Below, in pieces: positions 22,729 through 34,757 of a stretch of 48,071 nucleotides of DNA. Both the position numbers and the translations under genes were made by a program. This DNA comes from Punctularia strigosozonata HHB-11173 SS5. Taxonomy: Eukaryota > Basidiomycota > Agaricomycetes > Corticiales > Punctulariaceae. The stretch spans positions 1,173,383 to 1,221,453 of the forward strand of contig NW_006767437.1 in NCBI RefSeq assembly GCF_000264995.1, written 5' to 3'. The stretch's first letter is position 1, and each line of letters opens with the position of its first letter. A model generated the notes under the pieces. The model did no database searches. It was given only the letters and a program-made list of their open reading frames with translations, and was not told where the DNA came from.

Positions 22729-23112
22729 AGTGAGCCCTGCTCAGATAGCGTTGAGTCTGGTTGGAGGTCGGGTATCGTTGGGTCGAGCACAACATCGCCG
22801 AAGACTTTGAGTCAGCCGAAGAACCCCCTCCGACGCCGGAGTCAGGGAGCGGATCACAGCCACGCTGGTGACACCTTCCTTCGTTCCGTCCGAATCCTCT
22901 TTCCCCGCATTACATACCTCCTGCTAAAGTTGCTTAATCCTGGGATCTACAGGGGCCAACGCGTTTGTAGTCGAATCGTAACAAGTTTCGCATCGGTCAT
23001 CTTGGCCCTTGGGTCCTCGCGTCCGACAACGCGTCACGGAGACGGCTGAGTGTAACATATCCTAAGCACCCGGGCGACCCAACACATACTACTCATATAC
23101 CTCCCACATACT
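22729..23112. promoter_or_regulatory. Divergent promoter region of RAD2 and the ThuA gene
   Basis: 384 bases between opposed ATGs with no gene. Both promoters must lie here. No unambiguous TATA or repeat was seen. Confidence 0.5.
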
Positions 23113-24423
23113 ATGGTTTCTACCTACATTATAAGACATTCTTCCCTGGTTGTTGCTTTCTTATGCTTGGCAACGCTCGTCTCTGCAAACCCGCGGGTTC
23201 TCATCTACTCTGCCACCGCGGACTTTCGGCACGACAGCATACCGACCGCGGTACAAGCGCTACAGAACACCTCGGAATCTACCAACACTCTTTTTGATCA
23301 CACGGAAGACAAGACCTTGTTCACCGATGATAATCTGGCGAATTACGACGCGTTGCTGTTTTTGATGAATACTGGGGAAGGTCAGGCTTTGTGTCATACC
23401 AAACTCCTCTCAAATGCTTTATTACTGACCAAGTACACGGATTCTCCTAGTTCTCGATCAGCAGGGTAAGGATGCTCTACAGAAATACCTCGACAAAGGC
23501 GGCAACTTCGTCGCGATCCATGCCGCGTCGGACGCGCTCCGAAACACCACTTTCTACGGCCATGAAGTGGGTTAGTGGAATACATATCACCTCCGTTGTC
23601 CATCTTTGAAACCGAGTTATCATCAGGAGCGTTCTTTGATTACCACCCAGAGCTGCAGAACGGGGTACGCTTTGTCCTCCGCAGCCTGAAGATACTTTCG
23701 TTGCACCGACACAAACGGTCTCACAGACGATAGACGTCATAGGTCCTTCCCACCCTAGCACGTCCATGCTCCCCGCACAATGGCACGTCCAGGAGGAATT
23801 CTACAACTTCAAGTCCGATCCGCGCGACGTCGGCGCGATCGTCATCCTGTCCGCCAACGACTCCAGCTACACCGACACCGGTACGCGCATGAACCAGGGC
23901 GCGCCGCATCCGACGGCATGGTATCAAGAGCACGGAGCAGGTACGTGCTCCTCCGTATCCCCTTCCGTCCCGTTCCCGCGTATGGTGGTATTGTTAGGCG
24001 TGCGCTGAGAGAGACTCTTTCCCAGGCGTCGAGAGCGGGGGCACGGCCGGCCGCAGCTTCTACACGAGCCTGGGACACCTCAACGCGACGTGGCACGACG
24101 AGCTCTTCATGGGGCATGTCACGGGCGGCATCGCGTGGGCTCTGCAGGCGAACACGACGAGGGCATTCAATGCGAGCGCCGCGGTCGGCAACGCGGCGGC
24201 CACGTCCTCGTCTTCTGCGACGCCCGGCTCTGGATCCAGCTCGGCCGTGTCGACGGCGGGGTCTTCTGCGCAGCCCACGTCCTCGTAAGCAGGCCTTATT
24301 TATCCCCTTCAGATCGCCATGACTAACTTGACTTGCAGCTCGGCGGCGCTTGGACTGTCCGTATGTTGGACAGCGCTCGCTGTCTATCCTCTGCTACACG
24401 GACTACTCGCATTTCTACCATAG
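23113..24423 (+). CDS. Secreted ThuA-domain protein with GPI-type C-terminus
   Basis: ThuA-like domains have a class I glutamine amidotransferase-like fold; the name comes from trehalose utilisation but the reaction is not settled. Exons 23113-23380, 23451-23570, 23627-23664, 23727-23940, 24026-24284 and 24339-24423 give 327 residues. A signal peptide is present (hydrophobic LVVAFLCLATLVSA, cut before NPRVLIYS). The domain shows VLIYSATADFRHDSIP, then DALLFLMNTGEVLDQQGK across intron 1, GGNFVAIHAASDALRNT, GPSHPSTSMLP and SLGHLNATWHDELFMGHV, ending near GGIAWAL. A Ser/Ala-rich stalk (about residues 250-295) and a hydrophobic tail ending LLHGLLAFLP follow, consistent with a GPI anchor or a single membrane span. 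It probably acts at the cell surface. Confidence 0.88.
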
Positions 24424-24792
24424 TCGCTCTTTGACGAACCTCTTGCTGCACATGCCAATGGACAATCCAGATTGACTGCAGTGCTCCCCGTGCAACGCGC
24501 CGTAAAATGGCGAATTCTGCTTCCGCGCTCACGTGCCCGGACGTCAGGAAATCCCTCGCGTCTGATTGGCCCACCAGCTCCCTTCCTGACGTCACGCTGC
24601 GGGCACCGCCACCGATCCCTTCGATATTTGAGTTGACCGGGGGCGCGGGGCTGTCGGAGAGCCCGCATGCTACGGTTCGGGGCACGCCATCTTCTCACTG
24701 ACCGCCGCGCCTATAAGATCCGCTTACACACCGCACGGTCGTATCTCTATCTTCAGCACCATCCTCTGAGTTCTAGTCCAACGTTGCGCGCG
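24424..24792 (+). promoter_or_regulatory. Promoter region of the Rieske/AIF gene with TATA-like element
   Basis: This 369-base gene-free stretch separates two same-strand genes. CTATAAG at 24711-24717 lies about 80 bases upstream of the ATG at 24793 and is followed by a pyrimidine-rich leader, which is a plausible core promoter. Confidence 0.5.
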
Positions 24793-27253
24793 ATGTCGAC
24801 CCAAACGATCGCCGTTCTCGACGAGTCCGAGCTTAAGGATGGGCAATTGTTGGTCGACTCGTTGTGAGACGGGGAGATGAGCTGCGTTGGCTGACATGGA
24901 TTCCGTATGACAGGAAGGAAGTCCCGTTCGGCGAAGGCAAGGTGTTGCTGTCGAGGCTGGGCGACACCGTGCACGCAACGTCCGCGTTCTGCACGCACTA
25001 CGGCGCCCCGCTCGCTAAAGGTGTTCTTACCGCCGATGGACGCGTAGTATGGTGAGCGCCCAGGCCCGCTGCGGATTTATAGCAACTGCTAACCGTTCAT
25101 GCACGTCAGTCCATGGCACGGAGGTGAGCACCCAACCTGTCCTTGGTCGCGTATCGTTCCTCTGACCCACCTCGATTCGCAGCGTGCTTCAATGTATGCA
25201 CTGGGGACATTGAGGACGCACCCGCACCTACCGCCCTCCACTCGTTCAAGGCCACTATCAAAGATGGCAAGATCCACGTATCCGCCGACCCCAGCAAGAC
25301 CAAGAAGGAGAACATGTCGCGACCGCCCAAGTAATTTCCTTCCGTCGAGTTCGTCGCAGAAGATTATAACCGACGTTTCACTCGTACAGATTGCTCGCCT
25401 CCGGCGCAGAAACATCAGAGAACCCTGTGGTCATCGTCGGTGGAGGAAGCGGTGCCTTCCACGCCGTCGAAAGCTTGCGCGAGGTAAACACTTGTAATCC
25501 TCTGGAGTGGGAGCAAAGGGCTCAATACTGCTGAATCTATTTATAGCACGGCTTCAAGGGTCCTATCACTATCCTCAGCAAGGAGACTTACGCGCCCATC
25601 GACCGGACTAAGCTCTCCAAAGCCCTCGTCACCGACCCATCCAAGCTCGAATGGCGCAGCGCTGCGGACCTCAAGATCAAGTACGGAACGATTCTCAGGA
25701 CCGGCGTCGTAAGTTTTTTTTTTCGCGACCTCAATTCACAGTCGCATTGCCTAGGTGCTGATGTCGAGTAGGAGGTCACTTCGGTCGACTTTGCGAAAAA
25801 GAGCGTCGTCATCGGAAACGGACAAGAGAGCGTGAGCTATGGCACGTTGATCCTTGCCTCGGGAGGAACGTCCCGTCGGTTGCCCATCGAGGGCAAGGAC
25901 TTCTCAAACGTGTTCACCCTCCGGGGGATCAACGACGCCAAGCAGATCGATGCAGGTACGTGTCTACCCAACCGCAACGTCGAAGGGAGGCTAATCGCCG
26001 TCGGCGGCGCAGCTGCCCAGGAGGGTAAGCGCCTCGTCGTGATCGGTAGCTCGTTCATCAGTATGGAGCTCGTCGTCGCGGTGTCGAAGCGCAAGCTGGC
26101 GTCCATCGATGTTATCGGCATGGAGGAGTACCCCTTCGAGGTGACTACAACCCGCCTCCTACTTATACTCGTCCCGGGATTCGTATTAACACGCATTGCA
26201 GGCGGTCCTCGGCAAAGAAATCGGCAAGGGGCTGAAGCAGGTGCGTGACTCTCCCATCTCGCTCGGCGCGTCAGTCGTGGTGCTGATGGCGCGCGATGTC
26301 AGTTCCACGAGTCGCAAGGCGTCAAGTTCCACATGCAGGTCAAGGTCGAAAAGATCGTGCCCGCTTCGGACGACCCGTCGAAGGCCGGAGGCGTTGTCGT
26401 CAACGGCCAGATCCTCCCCGCAGACCTCGTCGTGGTTCGTAGCGCTCTCCATCCCTCTGAGACCATCCCCAGTCGATCATGCTAATCTCCTGGTGACAGA
26501 TGGGCGTCGGAGTGGCGCCCGCGACCGAGTACCTGAAGGCCTCCGGCCTGCCGCTCGAGCGCGACGGCTCCGTCGCCGTCGACGAGTTCCTCCGCGTGAA
26601 GGGCCAGCAGGACGTGTTCGCGATCGGCGACATCGCGACCTACCCGCAGATCAAGACGGGCGAGAGCCGGCGGATCGAGCACTGGAACGTGGCCGGCAAC
26701 CACGGTCGCGCGGTGGGCAAGACGATCGCGATGCCCGGCGAGAAGCAGCCGTTCGTGAAGATCCCCGTGTTCTGGAGCGCCCGTGAGTGTGACGTCGCGA
26801 TTCTGGTCATGGAGAACAGGGGCGGGGAAGGGCTGACTGTGACTTTGGCGATCGACAGAGGGCCAGCAACTGCGGTACTGTGGCGTCGGCGCAGGGTTCG
26901 AGGACGTGATCATCAAGGGCGACCCGGGCGAGATGAAGGTCGGTCTTGTCATTCGTTGCGGATGACTTGCGCTCGCTGATGCGCCGGTCCCAGTTCATCG
27001 CGTACTACGTGAAGGACAACACCATCGTCGCGGTCGCGACGATGCAGAACGATCCGGTCGTGAGCAAGGCGTCCGAGTTGCTCCGGCTCGGTTTGATGCC
27101 CTCGCCGCAGGAGGTGAAGGATGGCAAGGTGCGTCTAGGACCCGGAACAGCTCGTCGCAAGCCGCTGACGCAAATCAAATGCTACAGGACCTGCTGTCCA
27201 TCGACATTTCCAGTGTCGCGGTCAAGGAGAAGGTGGCAAATACTGTGGCTTAG
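24793..27253 (+). CDS. Rieske-type apoptosis-inducing-factor-like flavoprotein (AIFM3-like)
   Basis: A fusion of an N-terminal Rieske [2Fe-2S] domain with an FAD/NAD(P)H pyridine-nucleotide-disulfide oxidoreductase, the layout of AIFM3 and bacterial ferredoxin reductases. Fourteen exons: 24793-24848, 24914-25051, 25110-25123, 25183-25330, 25390-25483, 25547-25708, 25772-25955, 26013-26140, 26202-26240, 26303-26434, 26500-26782, 26859-26938, 26994-27128 and 27188-27253; 552 residues. Cluster ligands are CTH in [12 protein letters not shown] and CPWH, the latter encoded largely by a 14-base exon. FAD motif [19 protein letters not shown] motif [13 protein letters not shown]; second FAD motif [11 protein letters not shown]. 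The C-terminal reductase domain starts near IPVFWSAQ. No obvious mitochondrial leader is seen. Role in redox or cell death is inferred from the family. Confidence 0.94.
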
Positions 27254-27462
27254 AAGGAGGCTCGGTTCCGATGTGTATAATAGACGCAAGCGCGCCGCGA
27301 TGTAACAACAAAGCAGAATTCACTGTCAATCTGTATTCACAGCCATTCGTCTCCAACCCTTCCTCCCAAGACGTGTACTTTTCAACAGTTTGAGCGCGTA
27401 CAGTAAGAATATGTTCAGGACAGAGCACGTAAACAGGCGATATCGACAACAAAGCGACCCTT

Positions 27463-29498
27463 CTACCCCAACAAGCTCCTAACGTATTTCATCAGGTCCC
27501 TGCTCCCCCGTTTCTTCACGTCGGCGATCATCGCGTTCACCGCGTCCACTTCCTCCTCTACCTCTTCCTGCCCTTCGTTCTGCCCCTCTTGCCCCGCGAG
27601 AACGGAAAGGGGAGCCCGCCGCCGCGCACGGTGGCCGAGGCCGTAGCGCGAGAGCACGGTCAGCACCGCGCGCCAGCCCTCCATCACGTCTTCTTTCGGT
27701 TTTGTCCCGGTCGCAGTGGCGTTAGCGGTGGTGTCGCTTGATGAGGTGGATGTGGAAAGCGAAGGCGAGGGAGGGGAGGGGAGGGTGGGAATGACCGTCG
27801 ATCGCACGAGGTAGGGGCAGTACGAGCGGTGCTCCTTGAGCAGGTCGAACGGCCGTTGGTGCTGCTGTTGAGCGCGCGGCTTTGGGGTCGGCGGAGCGGA
27901 GTCGACGTCCATTGCAGCAGCACTGCTCGGAGGAAGAGGGGGAGGCTCTTTCTTGGGGATAAACGTCCACAGTCCGACGCGGCGTTGGCACAACTCGCAG
28001 AAGAGGGTCGCGTTTTCGGGTTTAGTGTAAGTACTACTCGTTCTCGCTCCGTAGGTGGACGAGAAGGGGTTGGGCGTGCCGGCCCGGGAGACGGAAGTCG
28101 AGGCCGATATGGAGGGCGTGGGCGAATCGTCGCCCATAGAGCGGAAAGAGGCGACGGAGGCGGAGCGTGAGAGGTTGACGAGGGAGGCGGAGGACGCAGA
28201 TGGATAGTGCGAGGGGAAGCGCGATGTCGAGGTGGAGGGGGGTGGCGGTGGAGCGGGGGCCCAGCCAAAGAGGGCAGCGAGGGCGGCGGTGTCGGATGGT
28301 TCAGCAGAGGCGGGGGCAGGAGCGGGAGTAGGAGTGGGTGAGGGAGAGGCCGGTGGAGGAGAGGAAGCTGGTTCGGGGGTAGAGGAGCGCGAGGCGGAGG
28401 AGCCGGCTTGGGAGGCGGAGGTGGGCTGAAAAAGTGGCGGGACGGTCACAGAGGCCAACGTCTTTTGGAGCGCTGAAACCTGTGTTGAGGTCTAGTACAA
28501 GAGTTAGTGAGACTATGCGGGTAAAGATTACTGGAAGCTTACCAAGGGGTGACGGATTTGAAGGCCTTCAAGTAATGGCTCGAGTAAGAGCGCGCGGGAT
28601 TTGACTTCGCGGGCCATGTATGCAGGAGGTTTGAGCGGTATGCGATATATCAAATCTGCACGCGAGTTCAGCCTCTATACTTGCAGGAGGACGTGAAGGA
28701 GACGCTGTATGCTCACCATCGCACTGACGCGTCTTCCACGGACATAAGTCCTTGTGCATCGACGCGAGCTGCAACCTCTGTTTCTCGACGAGCGCCGCGG
28801 CCGCATCCCGTGACAGACCTTCGCGACCAGCGACGACCCAGGACGCGCCGCAGAAGTCGCACACCAGCCGGTCCTTCGTCACGCCGTCGCTCGTCCAGCC
28901 GCGCTTCGCCGCGGCAACGGCGTCGATCGCAGGAGGCTTGTTGCCGTAGGTAGAGAGCTTGAAGGTGCCAAGACGGCGGATGAAGGAAGGCACGGAGGAG
29001 GGCGAGAACTCTTTCCCTGGAAGGGCGGTTGTTTGGCTGCTACTGGCGATGGCCGAGGCTTTCTTGCGACGCGACGCGGTGCGGGAGAGGATGGCGGAGA
29101 GGTGAGGAGCTTTTACGAGCGCCTCTGACTTGAGTGAGAGACTACTCGTCCTGTACAGGGCGTCAGCAAGGCATTTCAAGGAGTACATGGACCGCTGAAC
29201 GCGACTGACGCAGCGCGCGGCTCTTTCGTCTTTATGCCATACTTGGCGAGAGTCGTGTATATCGACCGTGCACCATGATGGCGTTTTGAAGGCGGCGAGA
29301 GGTCGGAAGTCGAGGGCCCAATGGCCTCGTCGAGGGTGTGGATGGCGTCGGCGATCTTGCGCTGCACAGTGGGTTCGCGTATGAGCGACGGATGTCTAAG
29401 ATGAAAGAGGCACGATGTACCTTGCGCGACGCGTCTGAGCTGGCCGGCTCATTCTGGGAGGTGGATGGTGTTGCGAGGGCGGCGGTGATGGAGCTCAT
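27463..29498 (-). CDS. C3HC zinc-finger / Rsm1-like protein (ZC3HC1/NIPA family)
   Basis: Family members include S. pombe Rsm1 (mRNA export) and human ZC3HC1/NIPA (nuclear basket). Exons on the minus strand: 29498-29421, 29361-29210, 29150-28717, 28655-28543 and 28491-27463; 601 residues. Start MSSITAALATPSTSQ. The C3HC domain spans exons 2-4: GARSIYTTLAKYGIK, FKLSTYGNKPPAIDAVAAA, the zinc ligands CDFC and HKDLCPWKTRQC, then IYRIPLKPPAYMAREVKSRA. The second half is the Rsm1 zinc finger: CELCQRRVGLW with HRSYCPYLV, followed by the conserved EGWRAVLTVLSRYG. Between them is a long Pro/Ser/Ala/Thr-rich linker. It converges on the AIF-like gene. A partial, broken copy lies at 40108-40975. Confidence 0.92.
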
Positions 29499-29979
29499 GA
29501 GGACAGAGCGTCCGACGCCGTAGGCCTCAGGACTGAGGAGAGTAGAGAGGGAAGAGACGCCGGGTCGAGCTGTGTGGCGGTGACTCAATAAGGTCAAGCG
29601 CCCGCATGACCTCGAGCTTGTCAACGTTACGATTCACCAAGTCTGGGTTCATTACCGGAGGACGACACGTTCAAGACCAGCTTCAGACGCGCGCAGGATT
29701 TTATGGGTGCTGTGCGCTGAGCAGTAATAGCTCAGTCTTCTGTATATACTACCGCACCCGGGCCTGCACTCAGCTCTATGCGTCATCGGGTAAAAGTTCA
29801 AGTAGACCTATTCAGCGTTCTATAGGCTTCTGTTAGCGTTCTGTTGCTTTATATACGTCGGATCGCTATCGTGCACATTGTAGTACAATTTGTATCAATA
29901 TGATGAACGAATGTCGTACCTCCGTCTTCCTCTGGATCCACCATCCACCGTCCACCAGTGTCCCACTCAAGCATATGCA
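29499..29979. other. Intergenic stretch between C3HC gene and DUF6535 copy 1
   Basis: 481 bases with the C3HC promoter and the 3' end of DUF6535 copy 1. Parts, such as TCAAGCGCCC and the GACGACACG segment, recur in the second copy near 41050-41140, so the intergenic DNA was duplicated too. No gene seen. Confidence 0.6.
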
Positions 29980-32836
29980 TCATCCTTCCTCCGCCACAGA
30001 TGATGATCGAGCGCCATTCGCATCACCCACCACCAGATTTCGATCGCTACCGCGTTCGACCTCTATTCTTTCTTGTCCAGCTCCGGGCTCGCGTGTCTCG
30101 GCTCGGATTGAGCCAGAGTTGGTTCCCTGCATTTGCAGGATCGTGGAAGTCGAGAGGACGTTTGACGCGTCTACTCTATGATTGGGTTGAATGCCATCGC
30201 TACCGTCGTTACACAAGACAAGCTCAATTATGGGTTCCGGACAGGTACTGGGCTTTGACACCGTCTCGAGAACGGAATTTGAATGTAACGGGGCGTCTTG
30301 ACGCGGGCCCGACGAAGGACCGGCGACCCGTCGACTGCCCATTGTTGACTCAAGGCCGAAGTGCTTGTATACATCCTCTGCATCGTCCCAATACGCGCCC
30401 CGCCAATTCCTGAAGTAGATGATTGCGGACGTGATATCTTCATTCGGGAATGAGCCGCGCCGGTGCGCCTCCAAAATAAACCTCGTGACCTTCCATGAAC
30501 AGCCGGGTGCGAATTCTCGATGGCATTCCAGAAAACGGACGAGATTATACCAGTGAATTCTCAAGCCTCCTTCAGCACCATGCTCTCCGTCGCCAGGGTC
30601 GGTCCATAGCGATAGGGCGTCAATCAAGCAGTCACCAAACGCACTCATGGCCATGCGCCAGCGTTGGAACTTGAAGGATTCCGTGTAGCGCTGGGCTCGC
30701 GCGATCCCCTCATCTGCTTCTGTATTGGTGACGCACGACACCGCGGTCCAGAAGCGATCACGATGCACGTAAGCCGACCGAAACGCGGCACGGTCATAGC
30801 ATGAACATGCAAGCTCAAGCATGTCAGTCATGTCTTTCAGCTCTGAAAACATTCAATCAGCCTTGCTTGTCGCCACAGGGAAGGTATGAATGCACCCCGG
30901 TAGATAAAACGTATTTTATCCCGAAAGCCATAGAATATAGCAGAAATATTCTCATTCGCGTCTGTCAGGTCGGACTCGTCGGACTTTGTAAGGTTTTTGA
31001 GCAAGAAATTGACGCATGGGACATGAGTACGATCATTTTGTGTCGCGATGAAGAGAATCATGACCAGCGATTTACTGTAGAGGTCGGAGGTATTCGTAAT
31101 GGTGCTCATTGCATCGGGTAGGAGCGTATCGAGACCGGATCTGAGCAGTTCTGATATCAGTAGAACTTGTGTGTCGTTGAAGGATGTCAGCGAAGCGAAG
31201 GCATCACAAAGTTTCGCGTGGTTGATCTGGGAGGTTCCCTGGCCAAAGTCGTAGATGCACGCCTTGTCGAGTATATCGAGCGCCGGGATCGTAGGTCCGA
31301 CGCATGGCATCCCGAACAGCTCCGAGATGGCCTTCCAGTACCCACGTATGCGCCGCTCCGGTTTTACAGGCCAAGAATTGTCAACCCGTTGGAGGGCAGA
31401 ACGGGTGCGCACGCGCGGTCCTGGTGAAGCGGAGATGCATCGCGCGATCACATCGTCTCCGAGTTCCTCGTGTGAGGCAAGCCACAGCAGCGAGTGGAAT
31501 TGATACGCGATGCTGCTCTCGGAATCACGTCCGAAGCACCGCAGTGCGAGATCGCGATGATCCCATCCGTCGAAAGCGTACATGTCCGGGACGGGATATC
31601 GACAATTCCAACAGTACTCTTTGATGGCTTTGAGCCGGTCTGGCCAGTTCCAGAGGTACAGGGAGGACACAAATGGTCTGATCATGCGGTAAAACGGTCG
31701 TAGAATAGGGCGTATCATCCATCCAAAAGGTGTCTTGTATGGACAAGTCTCGAAGAACAGCGGTAGTAGCACAGTCAGCGAGGCCAGGGATATGGTCAGG
31801 CCAGCGGCAGCGCAGCACACTCCGGATACGATGATATCAATAGGCCATAGAAGAGTGACGAGGCCACCGAAGAATAGTACGACTGCAAGCTGTAGTAGGC
31901 CAGGAACCAGCGTCACGATGGCGGGGACCTTCCACTTATGAAAGGCATCATAGCGGAACTTCCGAAGCTGTATGGCGTGCTGAACTGGAGAGATGTTTGG
32001 CCAAGCCATGTACTCGCGGAGCCACTGTTTCACGAATATGCCGAGCAGAGCGGAGGCGAGGGCGAGGATCAGACTCAGGAACCAGAGCATGTTGATCGCG
32101 ACCACATGTGAATCGGCCTGAAAGGACATATTCAGCGGTTCGACAGACGCAGGGGCGGCTTGGTTCAAGGAGATCTGCTGGAGCTGGAGAGAAATGTTCG
32201 AGAGGAGTTGGACAGACAGCTGGGTGTTGTCCGGTTGCAACTGGGTGTAAACCTCAACCAGGAACGCGGTGAGGACCGCGGAAAATAGACCTGCCTGGAG
32301 TACACAGTGCCTTAGCAAGCGCGGGAACGGACGAACTGGATTACGCACAAAGATGAGGAGGTTGTCGATATCCTGGGAGTAGCCCTTAATCATTTCCTGA
32401 TCATATAACCTTAGTCGGTCGTACACGTAGTCCCAGCCGGTGATATCAGTTTTTGACGGCTTGCTTTGCGCGGGCTGAAAGAGAGCCGTATTTGAGTGCT
32501 TGCATCATTGTTCAAGAATGCCCCGTCTTACCTTCGTGTACAAGTTGTGTGTCGATGGCGGATCGCCACGACTTCTCGCTCCGTTGCCGACGTTTGGAGC
32601 TTCCGAGCGTGGTTCGCCCACTACGGGCATGGCAGTTTCATCGGAAGCATCTCCTCCTTGGCTCGTGGACTGGCGATTGCCAGTGTTCGGCACCGATCCG
32701 TCCTACGACGAACATCTTAGCGACCTCCGCTTTGAGCTACACGGCCCTCCCGTCTCACATACGGCCCGGGTTCCTCATGGGGCCCGCGTCCTTCCTCAAA
32801 ACTGGATAAATCGACGGAGTGTCGTCGCGACGTCAT
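29980..32836 (-). CDS. DUF6535 multi-pass membrane protein, copy 1
   Basis: Function unknown; DUF6535 is an agaricomycete family that is often multicopy. Exons on the minus strand: 32836-32759, 32702-32532, 32474-32349, 32294-30896 and 30842-29980; 878 residues. Start MTSRRHSVDLSSFEEG. A polar N-terminus leads to GWDYVYDRLRLYDQEMIKGY. Four hydrophobic segments follow: AGLFSAVLTAFLVEVY; LWFLSLILALASALLGIFV; TLVPGLLQLAVVLFFGGLV; and a VCCAAAGLTISLASLTVLL span. The FVKQWLREYMAWPNISP loop between segments 2 and 3 is identical in the copies. A cytosolic helical region follows, then a final exon with DMLELACSCYDRAAFR and a Ser/Gly/Glu-rich tail. Intron 3 is 54 bases without a stop, so its retention would only add 18 residues. 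The gene is head to head with acetate kinase copy A. Confidence 0.87.
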
Positions 32837-33392
32837 GATGTAAGAATGAATATGCGTAGAGTGGAGGGATCAGAGTGAGTGCAGCGCGCAGGCGGCGATA
32901 GTTGTCGTGTAGCTACAGCTCGAAGGCGGACTCAAGATGGCTTCTGATATATCTGATAGCTTATGGCGCACGCGTTCACAGCGTGTACTGAGGCAATACA
33001 TCCCGAAAGCTAGAGCTCCAAAGCCTGATCCAGCACCCAAGAAGGACGCATGCGCACGCACGTACGTCGCATAACTCTGAAGTCTCATCGGAGAAAGGCA
33101 GGGTGACAAGTCGGCGGGGACGGGCAAGGATAGGCAAGGATGGGCATTCGTGAACGTATGGCGCACGGTCACCGTCACTGCTTTGCTCCCGGCATCACAA
33201 TCAATTTTGCTTAGATCCTCTTCAACGCGTGCTATAACCACGAGTATGCTCGTTCAGATATTGGACTTTGAATGGGGATGGTTTATGTCGGACACTCGCC
33301 AGCGATGACACAGGGTTGACGTCGACACGCTCCTCCCTCGCACTGCGCCTGGAGATAGACCGCATCATGCCGCATACGGAGGATACCCAACC
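32837..33392. promoter_or_regulatory. Divergent region between DUF6535 copy 1 and acetate kinase copy A
   Basis: 556 bases between opposed starts, with no gene. A segment beginning CTTCTGATATATCTGATAGC (32941) is repeated exactly in the equivalent region of copy 3 (from 44615), so the shared promoter was duplicated with the pair. Confidence 0.6.
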
Positions 33393-34757
33393 ATGTCGAT
33401 GGCACTGACTTCACTTTTCTGTGACCACTCTTGGTCCCGACCACGACCATGCTCATCCAACGACGAAGCCTGATCCTTTCCGTCAGCGCTGGCTCGTCCT
33501 CCCTCAAGGTCTTCTCTCCAAGCCCTCAGGATCCACTTTCTCGGACAATCTCGAATCTTCCATCGACAATCTCTCTTCTCTGCCCGTCCGCTTCACTCTG
33601 GAGCACGAAGACGCCTCTCCGTCCGACTCGTCCCAAGACGTCAAAAAATAACAGAAGGATGACATCAAAGACCACGCGTCCGCGTTCGCCTAGTAGACCA
33701 TCTGGAGCATGGATCCGGCATCAAGAAAGGCGACCTCCAACAGGTCTACCACCGTGTCGACCACGGCGGCGGCTGCGCAGAGCCCGTCGCCATCTCCTCA
33801 AAGACGTACGACGACCGCGTCGAGAAGCTCACCGACCTCGCGCCTCTGTACGTTCCCTCCACCCGTTCTCTCTTTCATGCCTATCATGCTGATGCTGGAA
33901 CTCGGACAGACACGACGGCACCGCCCTGGCCGTCATCCAAGCCTGCCTCAAATCCCTTCCAAACGCGCGCTCCATCGCCTCCTTCGACACCACCTTCCAC
34001 TGCGCCCTCCCGGCCCACGTCTCCTCCTACGCCATCGACCCCTCCGTCGCCCGCCCGCGCAGCCTCAAGACATAGGGCTTCTACGGCATCTTCTGTAAGC
34101 CTACCCTCCCCTCTCTCTCCCACGTCTCTCTAACGTACCGCATAATATGCAGACGCCTACATCCTCCGCACCGTCTCCGCCCACGTCCGCAAACCACCCA
34201 CGGGGGTCTCCAAAATCGCCCTCCACCTCGGCTCCGTCGCCTCCGCCTGCGCCATCCACGCCGGCCGCTCCATCGACACCTCCATGGGCCTCACCCCCGT
34301 GCACGGCCTCCCGGGTGCCACCCGCGCCGGCGCAATCGACCCCAGCCTCATCTTCCACTACACCAACACCGCCGGCCGCATCTCGCACGACCCCGCGCAC
34401 GCGACGAACGCGGGCGTCACAGAGGCGGAGGAGATCTTGAACAAGAAGAGCGGGTGAAAGGCGATGACCGGTTCCGCGGACTTTAGGGAGATCGCGAAGC
34501 GGGATGCGGGCCGCATCGGCGAAAAGTCGGTGGAGCTCCGGGAACGCATCGCGGAGCGCGTGCGGTGTTTGGGATACAGGCCCGTGGATCCAACGAAGAA
34601 CGCGGGTGTGGGGGATGCGGAGGGGGCGGTGGTGGATATCACGGCAGCGGAAGGAGGGGAAGGGGAAGGGGAAGGGAAGAGGGTGTTGGTGTGTAGGACG
34701 GACGAGCAGTACGAGATGGCGAGGGAGTGCGCTTTGGAGGATGAATTTTGGAAGTGA
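33393..34757 (+). pseudogene. ack: Acetate kinase pseudogene, copy A
   Basis: Acetate kinase makes acetyl phosphate from acetate and ATP, or the reverse; fungi use it with phosphoketolase. Homology runs from an ATG at 33393 to TGA at 34757 in five former exons, recognised by ILSVSAGSSSLK and by RTVSAHVRKPPTG, LHLGSVASACAIHAG and SIDTSMGLTPVHGLP. The copy is dead: a one-base loss at the exon 2 acceptor (GACGAAG, near 33465), TAA replacing a Glu codon after DVKK (about 33648), TAG codons near 33692 and at the Tyr of LKKYGFHG (about 34071), and TGA for Trp in KSGWKA (about 34455). A deletion of roughly 170 bases near 34510 also removes the last intron and the VGYVGAYFVALQGNVDALVF segment. The 3' end (EKSVELRER onward) is nearly identical to copy C. 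Confidence 0.88.

Noticed and set aside
27684-28268. Overlapping long frames on both strands across the Pro/Ser-rich linker of the C3HC gene
   Set aside because: They are shadows of low-complexity GC-rich coding sequence; only the frame with both zinc-finger halves is supported.
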